NCBI GenBank assembly: GCA_037176905.1
Contig: JBBBWG010029976.1
Coordinates: forward strand, 62,295 to 126,294
Direction: 5' to 3'
Length of the DNA stretch: 64,000 nucleotides
Source: Azolla pinnata
Taxonomy: Eukaryota; Streptophyta; Polypodiopsida; Salviniales; Salviniaceae
Below are positions 1-12,300 of this stretch, in pieces. Numbering within the stretch: position 1 is the first letter of the stretch; every line of letters begins with the position of its first letter. Position numbers and translations under genes: made by a program. A model generated the notes under the pieces. It saw only the letters and a program-made list of their open reading frames with translations. It had not been told where the DNA came from and ran no database searches.

Positions 1-1854
1 GAGCTCCTGCAGGCATTCGTGCATCGCCATCACCCCCGCCAGCCTCTCGGGCACTCTCCTCCCCACCGACACCGCATCCGCCATTCGCAGCAGCTCCGCC
101 ACGCTCCCCTTGGCTATGTCCATGGTGCAGGTGCTCGCGAGCTGCGGCGAATGCCCCGCCAGCAGCTTCTCGCAGAGCCACCTCTCCCTCGGCAGCAGCT
201 CGCTCACCAGCGCCTGCATCGCCCTCGCCCACGCCCTGATCTCCTCCTCCAGAGCCTCCCATGCCATCTTCTGGACTGCCTCGAACGAGGTCAGCGCCAG
301 GGATCGCGGTTGCTGCTGCTGCTGCTGCTGCTGCTCCTCGCGCGAGGGTGTGGCAATGGCAGCTGCTGCAGAAGAGGAGCCCTGGTAGAAGGCCCTGTGC
401 AAGCTCCCATGGAGGTGTGACCTTCGGATCGCGACGAGGATGTGGGTTAGGTCGGGAGCATAGCCAGCGCGCAGCATCCTCGTGGCTATGGCTTGCAGGC
501 CCTGGATATCATCTTCGGGCAGGATCTTGTCTTCACCACCATCGGAAGCATGTGCAGAGTGGTCGGGCAGGATCTTGTCTTCACCACCACCATCGCCATC
601 AGCATCAGCATGCTCCTTCGCGACAATGGCAGTTCCAGCTGGATCTTCATCACCGGCATCATCATACTCCTTGACTTTGCCCTGGCTCAGATTAGGAGGA
701 ACAAAAATGCCAGCCTCCTCCATAACCATCTTGCCTGAGCCCGATCCTCTACCTGCTGATCCAAGCAACCCCGACGTCGCCGCCCCATTCCTGCTGGAGG
801 CCTCGCTGTAAGTTTCCAGCAGGTGCGTGAACTCAACCTCGAGCCGGGCCATGGCGGTCTGCATCAGGCTCTGAGCACGGTTCAATACCGAGTTCGTTAT
901 CGCATCGTCGTCGTTGTTTGGCCCCTTGCTTACCAGGTGATCGAACGAAGAAGACAGATCGGATTGATAATCGTTGCTTGGCGAAGAGCACCGCGACGAA
1001 GAAGAAGAAGAAGAAGAAGCTTTCGTCAGAGTTTGGATTAGTTCGTGAAGGGTATCGATCGCATGAAGGTATGCAGGGATTTCTTCCGATCGTTCATCCG
1101 ACCACAGAAGAGGAGTAGAGGAAGAAGAAAACAAAGAATGCATGGCAGAGCCGCCGGTGGATGCATTGATATCCCATTGCATGATGATCTTTTCCGCGGA
1201 TCGGAGGGAGGGAGGGAAATGATCGACAGTCTTGGTGATTGCAGGGAATGGATACGGAGCGGTCAGATCACGAGTGAGATCGAAGCTGGTGCTTTTGCGA
1301 TGATGAGGACGGTGGCGACGGTGATGGTGTGAAGGAGCATCGGAAGACGACGAGTCAGAGTGATGAAGGCCGAAGGCTAACCTGTCATCGAAATCGGAGA
1401 GGATGCGAACCATGTCATCGGCTTGGGAAGAACTTAGGGTCCGGAGGATCTGTTGGGCAGTGGCAACAACACGATCCACATCGCTGCCCTTGCCGCTGCC
1501 GCTGCCACCGCCGCCGCCAGTCCGGATGTGTTCGTTCTTATTCCGATCGGTGGTGTGGATCGAACCTTCTAGATTACAGGTATTCTTCTTTTTTTTCGTC
1601 AGGGTGTTGATGTTGCTATCGTTGTTGTTGTTGTTGTTGTTGGCGGTGCTGCAAGCATCCTCGTTGCCATTGTTGCTGTAATTGTCGATGTTGTTGTAGT
1701 CGATGCTATATGCGTAATTGTCATTTCTAACGCTCTTGCCACTGCCACTGCCATTGCCGGTGCTGGTGTTGTTGGTGTGGCTCTTGATGGACATGGACTT
1801 CAAGCGAGTGTAATAACCTGTATTGGGAGGCTTTGTCGGTGGCACACTAGCCAT
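1..1854 (-). CDS. EXO70: EXO70 exocyst subunit, N-terminal part, cut by window start
   Basis: The minus strand is open without a stop from an ATG at 1854 to the window edge, giving 618 residues in one exon. EXO70 is the exocyst subunit that tethers secretory vesicles to the plasma membrane by binding phosphoinositides. Family blocks are visible in order: VATAQQILRTL near residue 130, the AEKIIMQWD block near 220 with a PAYLHAIDTLHEL stretch after it, AMARLEVEFTHLLE near 330, LQAIATRMLRAGY near 455, and WEALEEEIRAWARAM followed by LLPRERWLCEKLL near 535-565. The C-terminal helical rods lie outside the window. A single-exon structure fits many plant EXO70 genes. Oddities are Asn, Ser and Gln homopolymers (eight Gln encoded at about 310-333) and a local duplication of a GGEDKILP segment near residues 425-450. 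The paralogue class cannot be settled from this half. Confidence 0.85.
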   Translation of the reverse strand, partial: MASVPPTKPPNTGYYTRLKSMSIKSHTNNTSTGNGSGSGKSVRNDNYAYSIDYNNIDNYSNNGNEDACSTANNNNNNNDSNINTLTKKKKNTCNLEGSIHTTDRNKNEHIRTGGGGGSGSGKGSDVDRVVATAQQILRTLSSSQADDMVRILSDFDDRLAFGLHHSDSSSSDAPSHHHRRHRPHHRKSTSFDLTRDLTAPYPFPAITKTVDHFPPSLRSAEKIIMQWDINASTGGSAMHSLFSSSSTPLLWSDERSEEIPAYLHAIDTLHELIQTLTKASSSSSSSSRCSSPSNDYQSDLSSSFDHLVSKGPNNDDDAITNSVLNRAQSLMQTAMARLEVEFTHLLETYSEASSRNGAATSGLLGSAGRGSGSGKMVMEEAGIFVPPNLSQGKVKEYDDAGDEDPAGTAIVAKEHADADGDGGGEDKILPDHSAHASDGGEDKILPEDDIQGLQAIATRMLRAGYAPDLTHILVAIRRSHLHGSLHRAFYQGSSSAAAAIATPSREEQQQQQQQQPRSLALTSFEAVQKMAWEALEEEIRAWARAMQALVSELLPRERWLCEKLLAGHSPQLASTCTMDIAKGSVAELLRMADAVSVGRRVPERLAGVMAMHECLQEL

Positions 1855-4363
1855 GGATCGATCCTGATACGATACTGTTTGTTGTCTTCAGACAAATTTT
1901 GTTACTCCAAGCCAATCTTGTGCAGATAGATCTCTCTGTGGCCTTGTCTGATTGAAGGGAGGGGGGCAGTTAGGGGCTAGATTGTAGCATCGAAGATTGT
2001 GAGTCCATTACAAGTAGGGAATCTATAGCAATGAAGACATAAGCCAGAGGCATACAGAGGTGTATCTGTGTATGAACATGCATATGTTAAGATCCAGGTA
2101 AATAATGGGGGATCGACGACGGTTAGGGGCTATATTGTGACATCATAGATTAGTGAATCCTTACAAAGGAGGGGATCTATAGCAATGAAGCCATAGCCGC
2201 ACAGAGGTGTATTGTGTGTGTATGATGAACATGCATATGTTAAGTAAGATCCAAGGTAAACAAATGGGGGAATCTGAGGAGTTTCCCTGCACGACCCACG
2301 GAGTTCAGAAAAAGAAAAAACTATTATGCAATGCCCCAAGATCGGCGTAGTAGGTCGTAAGGATCCATGATCAGTGCTGATCTCCTCCGACAAGTCAACT
2401 TATTGCCCCACAACTCACCTCACTCGTGTTCCGTAGCCCGATCTGCTGACACTCGTTACAGGATTGTTGCCACCATGTTTCATCTTGTTTGCCTCTTTCA
2501 TCATTATCATCAAGTACTGTTCCTTGGGATATGCTCCTTTGTCTTCCTGGCCGACGATCACTCATTCGATTTCATTCCCCCATCTGTATCCTCCGGATCG
2601 TCGCCATTCTATCTGCTTTACCGCTCATGATCTGGGGTTCGCGAACCGCATCCCCGTCTGTTTTCGTTGCTGTGCCTTGCACAACGGATGAGCAAGTTTA
2701 GACTTTTCGCATTTTGACATGTTTGATGAGCTTTAAACTAATCTAAAGGCGACAACTTTTCTTTCTTTCTTTTTTGTTTTTCCTTCTTTCAATTCCGAGG
2801 CTTGCTGTTCGTCTACATGATCAGAATATAAAAAATTGCAGGTCTCTCATGTGGCACGATCAAGGATTTGTGTTTTTTCGGACCATTGTGCAGATAAAAG
2901 AAACTCGGAGCGAGCTCCGAGTGGGACAGTGAAAGGAAAAAAAAAAAAAAGGTAGGATTGTGGAGTTATACACATACAGTGTTTACAAAGTGGAGAATCA
3001 AAGAGGTACCGCTTTTCATTCTCATAAATTCTGGGAAACATTGCGCTGATTGAAATGTGTAACGGTGATCATTTGTCAACATGTGTTGTAAGCTTTAGCT
3101 TGTGGGCTTCAAGTCTCAACACAATGCTGCTGTTAACTTTGCAGATCCACTATCCAGATTCCAAGCACCAAGGGCTGAAAACTATGTATATCTATCATAT
3201 AGGCATATATGTAAGATCCAACTTGAGGTGATGGTTTTCAAAGGTATCCATACCTGTGATCCTCTAGCATTGCCAATGTGGTAGTTTCCATACTCTGAGA
3301 ATTTTTATTGTTTGTGTGAATATCCCAAAGAATACAGGGTTCCCTCTACAAGTGTTGGTTGAAAAAGGATGCATAAGAAAGACAGACAAATGCAACAGTG
3401 CAGCATACCAGAATTATAACTCTGCAGTGCACTCATTCGGACCGATGATTATGGCATTCTATAACCCATTACTTGCAAGTTTGTAACACATACCCGTTCT
3501 TTATGCTAGAAATATGATCTGGCTCGAACTGTTTCCGCATTTTCCGCAAATTCATCATCGACCACTAAACAATATTTATACATCTTCAAACTGCAGCCAG
3601 GTATCGATGCAGATCTGTCAATGTCCGATGTGTTGAAAATATTGATGCTGTCAGCTTTCTCAAATGAAGGAACCTTTGAGCAGTGCAATGAACCGGACTA
3701 TTGTCAACTATTGGAGTTCCAATACTTATCGTCCAAAAGTGAGTGAAGGATTTTATGGTACGATATTGATTTGGAAAGTTGTATCCATTCTTCAACCAAC
3801 GATTTCGTTTGATACCCAAATTCTACTTGGTGGCTGATGCTTTTGCTGGGAATAGAGAGCATTGAAATTACATGAGGTCATGGCTTTACTGGGTCAACGT
3901 CCTTCTCATGATTCTCCTCTCCTGTTTGCGTAATTCGGTTAGTTTTCGCTTAACATGCACCACAATCTTCTCGACTTTCCTCCGATCATCTAATTTTCCC
4001 TTTTCAATCCTCTTCTGGTTTTCCACTTCAATTCGGATAGAGAACCGAGATGTTAGGTGAGATCCACAAGATTTTACATTCATAAACGTTTTTACTGGCA
4101 TGATCAAGAAATCTGGGCTGGATCTCTATTTTAAATCAACTTCAGGCCATGAGTTGGTTCCGAGAATTTCGGCTCCAGCCTTCGGGGTTGAACCAAGGGC
4201 AGTAACAAATTGTGTTGGGTCATGGCTTCATAATCTTCTTTGGGCGCACTATTCCACCGCATCAGTAATCCAGTGGGCATGGCCCAAGCCATCTTTTCTC
4301 ATGACCTAACTAACAGTTTTACACGGTCAAGAGGCCATTCCCAATGAGCTTTTGCTTCCATGG
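1855..4363. other. Intergenic spacer between EXO70 and PPR genes
   Basis: I see no supportable gene in this stretch; the short open frames match nothing I know and lack coding character. It holds a roughly 150-bp tandem duplication at 1969-2271, given separately. It contains the EXO70 promoter side (EXO70 reads leftward from 1854) and the 3' flank of the PPR gene. Confidence 0.6.
1969..2271. repeat. Two-copy tandem duplication, about 150 bp unit
   Basis: Copy 1 (about 1969-2110) and copy 2 (about 2121-2271) share, in the same order, a GTTAGGGGCTA start, an ATCTATAGCAATGAAG block, a CAGAGGTGTAT block and an AACATGCATATGTTAAG block. They differ by small indels and substitutions, so the duplication is not recent. 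It lies 115 bp upstream of the EXO70 start codon. Confidence 0.75.
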
Positions 4364-7300
4364 TCAAGATTGTATGCAAAAATGGGCATGATCAGACAAC
4401 AGGCTGCATGTTTGAGTTTCCCAACTTCCATCCAAGGAGTAAACGATCCCCCCGGTCCCCAAAGATGATTGGGCACATGCATTGGCTAACATGACATACG
4501 CTGCAGCGCACTCTTGGTCTATCTCCAGAAGGTGCTCAGCAGCTCGCCTTCCTCGCTCTGCATCGCCACATGTTTTCGATGCGCTCAATAATGCCATCCA
4601 ATCAACAACACCGGGTTGGCCCGGCCATTTCTCCAAGAAATCTTCAGCCTCTTCCAGGCGCCCCACCCTCGTCAACAGATCCGTCATACATCCGTAATGA
4701 CTAGGCTTCACCATTATCCTTCTCGCCCTACTCATCCTTTCCATAAATGCGAGGGCTTTCTCCACCGACCCTGCTCGGCTACATGCTGAGAGAATGCTCA
4801 CAAAGCTAACATCATTCGGCTCGATGCCTTCGCCCTCCATTAGGTCAAACACCTCTAGAGCCCTATCGATGCAACCATGATGCGCATATGCAGCAACCAT
4901 GGTTGTCCATGAGATGATGTCACGTGCTGGCAAGCTCTCAAATGTCCTCCATGCATTGTCTATGCTCCCACACTTGCTGTACATATTTACAAGAGCATTG
5001 CCCACAACATCATCGAGCTGCAGGCCACTACTCCCGACAAGGGCATGGATCATTTTACCTACCTTCAGGTCTGCAAGTCCCGAGCAAGCCGATAGAACCC
5101 CTAGATAGCTAACCTTATCAGGTCCGATGCCCTCGAGCTGCATTTGATGAAGCAGGTGAAATGCCTCCTTTCCATGTAAATGCTGGGCATGTGCTGCAAT
5201 CATGGCATTAAATGAAAACAAATCATGCTCCGGCACTTTGTCAAATACCATCTGTGCTTTTACAAGACTCCCGCACTTACCATACATGTTGATAAGAGCA
5301 TTATCCAGGATGAGATCTGACTCAATGCTGTTCTGTAGCATGCTTGCATGAACATTCTCACCATCTTGCAGCATATCTGGAGTGGAGCACGAAGCAACGA
5401 CAAGGCTCAATGTGAACTTATCAGGTTTTACGGCATTTGACTGCATCCTGTAGAACAAGTTCACCACCTCCTTACTATTCCCTGCTTCGGCATGTGCAGC
5501 TATCATCGATGTCCATGTAACAACATTGTGATGCTGAAATCTGTCAAATACTGCTTCTGCATCAATCACATTGCCACCTTTTCCATACAGCATAACAAGC
5601 CCATTTGCTACTTCCATGTCCACTTCAAACCCATTCTCAGCAACCATTGCGTGGATCAGCCTTCCTTCATCTATCAAAACCTCACTTACGCAAATCGAGA
5701 GGATGTTCAAGAAGCTGACTTTATCAGGCTTTACACCATTTAATACCATCTGTTGAAACAAAGCATAAGCTAAATCAATATGGCTACTATTTACATGAAA
5801 AGAGATGATTGCATTCCATGAGATAGTATTTTTATTGTACATAGAGTCAAACACGATTTGTGCATTAATCAGTGATCCACACTTTCCATACATAGTAAGC
5901 AAGGAGTTGCCCAGAGCGACATCAGACTCGAGACCACGTTCTACAATTCTTGCATGAACATTGAGGCCCAATAGAAATGCTGAAGACTGTGTGCATGCAG
6001 AAAGAATACTGAAGAATGCAATTGTATCTAGCTTTATGCTTTGTTCAATCATTGATTGGAAGACCTCCATGGCAGTGTTATATAGTTTATAATCAACATA
6101 AGCCACAATTATCGAGGTCCATGAAACTACATCTTGAGAATCCATCCCGTAGAAAGTCTTCTCTGCATTTTCCAAACTGCCACATTTGCTGTACATGTTC
6201 AGCAGAGCGTTTCTCAATTCCATATCTAACTCGTATCCGATATTGACAATGCACACATGGATTTCCTGACCTTTTGAAAGGAAAGTGTGATCTATACATG
6301 CATTCAGAATTGTAATTAAAGCTATTTTGTTGAGCTCAATCCCTTTTTCTTGCATGCAATCAAATAGGTGAAATGCTTTGTCGGAATATCCATGTTGTAG
6401 AAGCATTGCAATCATCGTGGTCCAGTTAGAGACATCATGGTGCGTCATTCTCCAGAATGTGTTACTTGCATCATCCAAGCATCCACACATTCCATACAAG
6501 CTCAAAAGAGCATTAGTTATGTGATGTTCGGAGCTAAAGCCAAACTCTACAATGAATGCATGCATACACCTTCCTTCCAAAACCGCTGCGATGGATGTAC
6601 ATGCGGATAGAATGTTGATCAAAGTGACTTCATTTGGCATCACATTGGAATGGAGCATCTCCCGAAACACTTGCAGGGCGTTTTCTGCTCGACCATTCTG
6701 TGAATACCCGACGATCATGGCTGTCCAAGAGACCACATCCCGAACTTTCATCTCATCAAAAACAGCCAGAGAATTCTCGACGGCTCCACACTTGGCATAC
6801 ATATTGATAAGAGCATTCCTCACAACAACATCAACCTCAAAGCCGCATTCGACGAGAAAAGCATGCATAAGTGCGCCCTCAGCAAGGGATTCGAAATTAG
6901 CACATGCTGTGAGAATAGAGGAAAAAGTGACCTTGTTGGGCTTGACTCCATGCGATAGCATTTGTCCAAAGAGAGAGAGAGCATGGCCGCATTCATCATG
7001 TTTTAGATAAACTGAAATTATGGATGTCCAAGAGACTACATTGCTATGGCGGTCGAGAATCACATAAAAGGAATGAAGAGCTTCCTCGACAGAGTGGCAA
7101 TTCCCGTACATAGTGATGAGATAGTTGGCTACGAAGAGATCCCTCTCCAACCCAACCTTGATCAGATGCGAGTGGATCTCTTGCCCTTGCATGAGCGCTT
7201 TGAAGGCAGCACATGCTTTGAGAAACTGAATGAGGGTGGGTAGATCTGAGAGTAACACGTGCTGATAGGACACGAGCTTCTCTAGCTGCTCTCTGTGAAG

Positions 7301-7366
7301 AGTCCGGTGCCGACATTCTGTCGGAGATGGTCGGGGAGGAAATCTATGGAAGGCTGACACCCCCAA
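4364..7366 (-). CDS. PLS-class pentatricopeptide repeat protein, 1000 aa, intronless
   Basis: One uninterrupted frame of 1000 residues. PPR proteins bind organelle RNA with one base per repeat and act in editing, splicing or stability of plastid and mitochondrial transcripts. Repeats run from about residue 40 to 930, with recurring signatures such as NALINMYAKCG, DVVSWTAMIVGY and GVKPNKVTFSSILTAC, the alternating P, L and S motif pattern of the PLS subfamily. A partial E1-like motif follows (WMALLSASKTCGDAERG, then AAAYVMLANACAQ near 950). After that the protein diverges and stops, with no E+ or DYW deaminase domain. The first ~25 residues (Arg, Ser, Pro rich) could be an organelle targeting peptide. 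Lack of introns is typical of plant PPR genes. A telomere-type motif cluster lies about 330 bp upstream. The RNA target cannot be read from the sequence by eye. Confidence 0.93.
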   Translation of the reverse strand: MGVSAFHRFPPRPSPTECRHRTLHREQLEKLVSYQHVLLSDLPTLIQFLKACAAFKALMQGQEIHSHLIKVGLERDLFVANYLITMYGNCHSVEEALHSFYVILDRHSNVVSWTSIISVYLKHDECGHALSLFGQMLSHGVKPNKVTFSSILTACANFESLAEGALMHAFLVECGFEVDVVVRNALINMYAKCGAVENSLAVFDEMKVRDVVSWTAMIVGYSQNGRAENALQVFREMLHSNVMPNEVTLINILSACTSIAAVLEGRCMHAFIVEFGFSSEHHITNALLSLYGMCGCLDDASNTFWRMTHHDVSNWTTMIAMLLQHGYSDKAFHLFDCMQEKGIELNKIALITILNACIDHTFLSKGQEIHVCIVNIGYELDMELRNALLNMYSKCGSLENAEKTFYGMDSQDVVSWTSIIVAYVDYKLYNTAMEVFQSMIEQSIKLDTIAFFSILSACTQSSAFLLGLNVHARIVERGLESDVALGNSLLTMYGKCGSLINAQIVFDSMYNKNTISWNAIISFHVNSSHIDLAYALFQQMVLNGVKPDKVSFLNILSICVSEVLIDEGRLIHAMVAENGFEVDMEVANGLVMLYGKGGNVIDAEAVFDRFQHHNVVTWTSMIAAHAEAGNSKEVVNLFYRMQSNAVKPDKFTLSLVVASCSTPDMLQDGENVHASMLQNSIESDLILDNALINMYGKCGSLVKAQMVFDKVPEHDLFSFNAMIAAHAQHLHGKEAFHLLHQMQLEGIGPDKVSYLGVLSACSGLADLKVGKMIHALVGSSGLQLDDVVGNALVNMYSKCGSIDNAWRTFESLPARDIISWTTMVAAYAHHGCIDRALEVFDLMEGEGIEPNDVSFVSILSACSRAGSVEKALAFMERMSRARRIMVKPSHYGCMTDLLTRVGRLEEAEDFLEKWPGQPGVVDWMALLSASKTCGDAERGRRAAEHLLEIDQECAAAYVMLANACAQSSLGTGGIVYSLDGSWETQTCSLLSDHAHFCIQS

Positions 7367-7574
7367 TCCAAGAAGAATGATCGATCAGCTGCGTCCCCTC
7401 TCTCTCTCTCTCATTCACGGAGCAGAAGGGAGGAAAAGGACGGAAGGGAAACAGGAGGAGGGGTTGCATACCTGTTGTACAGCTCAGCGTGTGCGCGCTG
7501 GGAGCAGGAAGGCGCATCCGATTTGCAGCAGGCCGAGCTAACGACGATCCATGAACGCAGGAAGAGGAAGGTGC

Positions 7575-7625
7575 AGAAGAAGAAGAAAGAAGAAGAAGAA
7601 GAAGAAGAAGAAGAAGAAAGAAGAA
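7575..7625. repeat. (GAA)n microsatellite
   Basis: A nearly pure run of GAA triplets with a few interruptions, in the 5' flank of the PPR gene. Confidence 0.9.
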
Positions 7626-7693
7626 GTTGAAGTAGAAGTAGTTAGTTCATTTTTTCTACTATTAAATTTCTAAAGTACATAGTTGTAAAAGAC

Positions 7694-7733
7694 CTTAAAC
7701 CCTAAACTCTAAACCCTAAATCCTAACCCTAAT
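7694..7733. repeat. Short telomere-type (AAACCCTA) cluster
   Basis: Four degenerate copies of the plant telomere heptamer in CCCTAAA orientation lie about 330 bp upstream of the PPR start codon. In plants such telo-box motifs are known as promoter elements that recruit TRB proteins; that role here is inference. Confidence 0.7.
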
Positions 7734-9391
7734 TTTAGCTGCAGTAACAAAGAGCAATGTTCTTATGTAGAAGAAATAGTTGACAAGTTAGTTTTCCCGC
7801 TAACGAAGCGCTTCGAGTTCAGGGTTTCGGGTCTGATGTGCTCTCGACGAAGTAGCAGCAAAACTTAAGCTGCGAGGGATCGATTCTTCGAGCAATCCTG
7901 ATTAGACATAGCTTAGGGTTAGGATCCGATGCATTTTGGAAGAAGTAGCGACAAACTTTCTCGGTGGAGTATGGTGGCTTCGATAGTAAGCTACGAGGGA
8001 TCGATTTTATCGGAGAATCCCGATCGGATGAAGCAAGTCGAAAAGCCGGTTTCTTCTTACCGAGTGCCTTAACCGTTACTTTCAATAACTAAGCTGTGAA
8101 ACACGGATCGTCGGAGAATCGTGAGCATGAGAAAAACTGGCTTCCCTACAACAATATGGTGGAAGACTCGAACTTTCCCAAAGTGGTGTGGTGTGTTTGA
8201 AAGAGCAATATCCTTTGAGGTTCCTAATCTGTTGATGTACATGTTCGATGTGGATGGTTCGAGTCTGTTCAATCAGTGCAATGGACATGTTAAGGGTCCG
8301 ATACACGTAAGTAAGTGCTTCTTGTGGATATATATCACAGCTTGTTCATGCATCGACAGATCTCGGACATCCTTCCGCTACAAGGCTTAATGAACTTCTT
8401 CTAAGTATGACAGTCTTTCTGACATGAAGCCATTAGGGTAGAAGTCTCTGAATCAAGCGGAGTTTGCCTTGCCTTGTTTCCATAGCCTTGCATGCTTCCA
8501 CGTTCAAGATGTCAAGCAAGTTAATACTTTGATGAATGACATTCAATAGTAGAGAGGCCAATGATGAATGACTTCCAATAGGAAGAGAGGTCATCAATGA
8601 TTCCGCCCTTGTAAACGCAGAGAAAATGACAAGTGTAGAATCATCTTGCAGAAGCAACAGCTCAAAAATTGATAGGCCTTAAGTAATAACAAGCATTGTT
8701 TATACAATGCACTTGCTTAAAATTTTGATGTGCCAAAAGTTCTAGTTCCTGTAGTCCATAGCCTTTGATATGTTGGAATTAGAAAGATGATACCTTTGTC
8801 CATGATGGAATTAGATAGATGATTATACCTTTGTCACCGCCATAGCCATGGCGACGACGATAGAAGCATTTCCCTTCATAGAACTCTGAACCTGCATTTG
8901 CATGCTCCTCCTCGGCGTTTGAAACACCAAGAGCTGCATTCTCCCATGACTCTCTTTGGCTGCTTTGATCTACCTGCCTCTGAATCAGGTGGAGTTACTT
9001 ACAAATTTACAATGCAGGATTGGAATTTATGATTATCAAATTTGTGGTCCATGATACACAACTGGACAATATACAGGTTGTATAACCTTTCCTCGCATTC
9101 AGGGTTTACAATAATACTCCGGTCTCTCATTGTACTGTATATATGAGGAAAAGCTTCATACTATGTACTAATTCCATACAGAAATTAGCAGGACCTGTTT
9201 GCACCGAGGTTTTAACTTGCTCACAGTTCCCCAGCACATATTGCAAAATTTCGATAGAATCCTGTTTAAATTTATTCTTTCTTCATGCGTCTCCTAGGTT
9301 TGGTTCATTACACCCAGAAATATCTTCGTCATTTCGTGATTGAGCTTGAGAGGCGACCCGCAGTAGAACATTTTATTCTCCTTGAATGGTA

Positions 9392-12300
9392 TCACAAAAA
9401 TCTATTCAGCATACTCAGATTCTTCTTGGCCGAAGCTTCGTCTGGAATGCTACCCTTCTCTGGCTTTGCATCCATCACCGCAGCATTCAATGTCATGGAG
9501 TTTACGACTTTATATAGCTGCACATTGTCCATAAAAATTTCCGCAAGGACTTTCCTGAGAGCTATCTCACTCTGTAAATCTGTATCTTGCGCTGCCACCT
9601 TGCTAGAGCTTGTAACAAATCCATTGGCCATGTCCCCTTTTCCAAAGGATGTGTAAACTTCCTGATCGTCTTCTTTATCCTCTGCAAGAAGCTGAGCCTG
9701 AAAGCCAAAAGAAGTCGATAGGTTTAGAGGAGAAGCAAATACGGAAGTGTCCAAATGTTATGGCACTTCTGAGTTTTCAAAATCAGACGTGCTGCTAATT
9801 CATAGCATCATATTCCAGGAGCACATCAAGACCATTGTAATAGATGGTAAGGAGAAATAAATCACACAAGAAACACATGTTGACTACGCAGCTGAAGGAT
9901 CTGGGGAATATGCAAATTAATCATTCATCATCTCAAAACTAAATGCACACATACCTCAGCTGCCAGAAGACCTATACGACTATCAGATGTCAACAGAAGA
10001 TCCATCACATCTTTAACAGCTGGATTTTTTGAAAGAGATTTCTCATCCTGTTTCGCTAGGAATTCCACACTGCATTCTTGCAGCCTTTTGCGGAGATTTG
10101 CAACTTCATGCAAGAATTTTGCTCGGCCAATACTTTGTTGCTCTTGTCTTTTAATTTCACTTTGAATGAGATTCTGAAAAGTTCAAAAACGCATGTTACA
10201 GCATCATAAGAAAATACACTTTGACGACTTGACAAACATTTAAAGTTTACTAGAACTAGGAAGCACAAAATAATCACTAAAATGAATCTTCCATGATGAA
10301 TTTGCCTAATGGACCATGAAGAAGTTTCAATGCGAAACATAAAAACTACAGAAATAGAAAGATTCCGAGAACTTAACTCACCATATAATCTAGAACAAAA
10401 CTTCGAAATTTTGAGGTGCGTACAATAGTTGAGAGCCATGAAACTGGGGACCAAGAATGGTGGCTTAACATCAAAAGCCAAAATGATCTCTCATGGTGCA
10501 GTTAAAATGAGCAAATGACATATTGTAACTATAGAGTCAAATGCAGATAGTAAAACCTAAAACATGATAGCAGAAGTCTATGGGCAGATACCAAACTTGA
10601 TTACATTCAGACTGAGCTGAGCCTTGGAGCAGTGAGCACTAAACCCCATTAGCAGGGGATTAGGACAAATGAGGAGACTTTGAGCAATTAGTAGCCCATG
10701 GACATTTATAGATCAGTACAAAGAATAGGCAGAAGAAGCTGGAACCTGCTTCCCACATTCAGTATACTGAAGTACAGTATTCGTGGGATAAATCCCTAAA
10801 CAATGGCAGTAAGAGCAAGTTGAAAGTCGAATACATGTCAGCTATAATTATAAGAAAATGTTGCACAATGTAACGGATATCAAGGGCTACAGAAAAACTC
10901 AAAAGGTTATGCACTCATAATGTTTGTTAGATTCCTCCCAAATGGCTTCCCCACAACTTTCCACATATAAACAGACAGAACTCGTCACCAAAGATAATTA
11001 AATGTATGTTTCACCTTGAGGTGGAAATGCATCAGTACCTGTAACTTAGTTTTATCTTTAATGACCATTTCCAGTTCTTCCTTGAGCTCTGGCTGGGATT
11101 TCCGTAAGGTCTTAATTTCACGTGCAAGAACTTTCAACTCACTTTTCGCTTTTGCTTCAAGATGATCCCTGTCCTTTTGAAGTTTTTGCAGCTGTTCTTT
11201 TAACTCAAATACTTCGGCCTTTGCCAGCTCTTTTTCTGTTTCAGCAATTTTCATCTTCTCTTCTGCTAGGATTCTCGCTTCCTAGCATTAACAATCATAC
11301 GATGTTTATCAACATTGACATATGGTTACACATTCAAAGGAAGGAAAGAACATTGATTATGTTTGCAGATGGTATACTTGTTGCCCTATGGCTTTAGAAT
11401 TAGCAATATCCAGAGATGCTTTAGCTTCTTCAAGCTCCCATTGGAGATTATTAAAAGCATCTTGCTCCATCGACAGTGCTTGTTGCAGCAAATCCTTACT
11501 TTTTCTCCTTGTGCTATCAAGCTCCCCTTCCAGATCTCGAACCTGAAAGATGAAATGATATCGTCTCATAAAACATATATTCCAAAAGACCTTCAAAATG
11601 CATCTGATAATAATACTGGATGTATTAATATAACCTTGGCTGCTAGAAATTCCTTCACACTGGACTCTTGATTCAAGCGGGTTATCAGGTCCTCCATGTC
11701 CGATTTTGATGTACTTAAGCGTCTCTGCAGATTCACCAGTAATCTTCTTACATTGCCTCGTTGATCCAGTGGCAAAGTCATATGAACACCCTTTAATAAG
11801 TCTGCATTAACATTTTCCAAGCTTTGGCTACTACTATGATTGAAAATGTCCCATTGAGAACTTTCTGAATTTCCATCAACAGTAGCTGCAAATGAGAAAT
11901 CACTGCCTCTTGCAGAGCTAATCTCACTTCCAATACTCTCAACTGAGGGCCTTCGACGATGCTGACCTTTGGCTTCCTCAGAACTGACTGTGTGGTCCAT
12001 GTGCCCAGCATCACTACCCGTTTCCAATATATCTGAATCAAGTACGAGATCGAGATCCTTCAAAGAAAACCTCTCATCCATTTCTCCAGGCTTAGCACCA
12101 TCCTTCTGCAAATCAAAGCCACAAAATTTCAAGACTAATATATTCAGCATTCAAATTAAAACGCACATTTTTTGGTACCTCGAAGCCTGTCACGTCATAG
12201 CTTGCATCACTGCCATGTTCTGTTTCAGAAGTAACTGATTCAACTGACGAAATTCCTGACCTCAAATTTGTTCCAACAAAAACACTTGTTGAGAGTTGAG

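Larger units (their letters stand above)
7367..9391. other. Intergenic spacer with PPR gene 5' flank
   Basis: No gene is supported here. Immediately upstream of the PPR start are a CT run (7397-7413 on the plus strand), a GAA microsatellite (about 7575-7625) and a telomere-type cluster (7694-7733). Around 8770-8835 a phrase containing GATACCTTTGTC is repeated after about 50 bp. The remainder shows no recognisable feature, and open frames on both strands look random. Confidence 0.55.

Noticed and set aside
19-1681. Plus-strand open frames opposite EXO70
   Set aside because: They are shadows of the GC-rich EXO70 coding strand, which carries the conserved family text.
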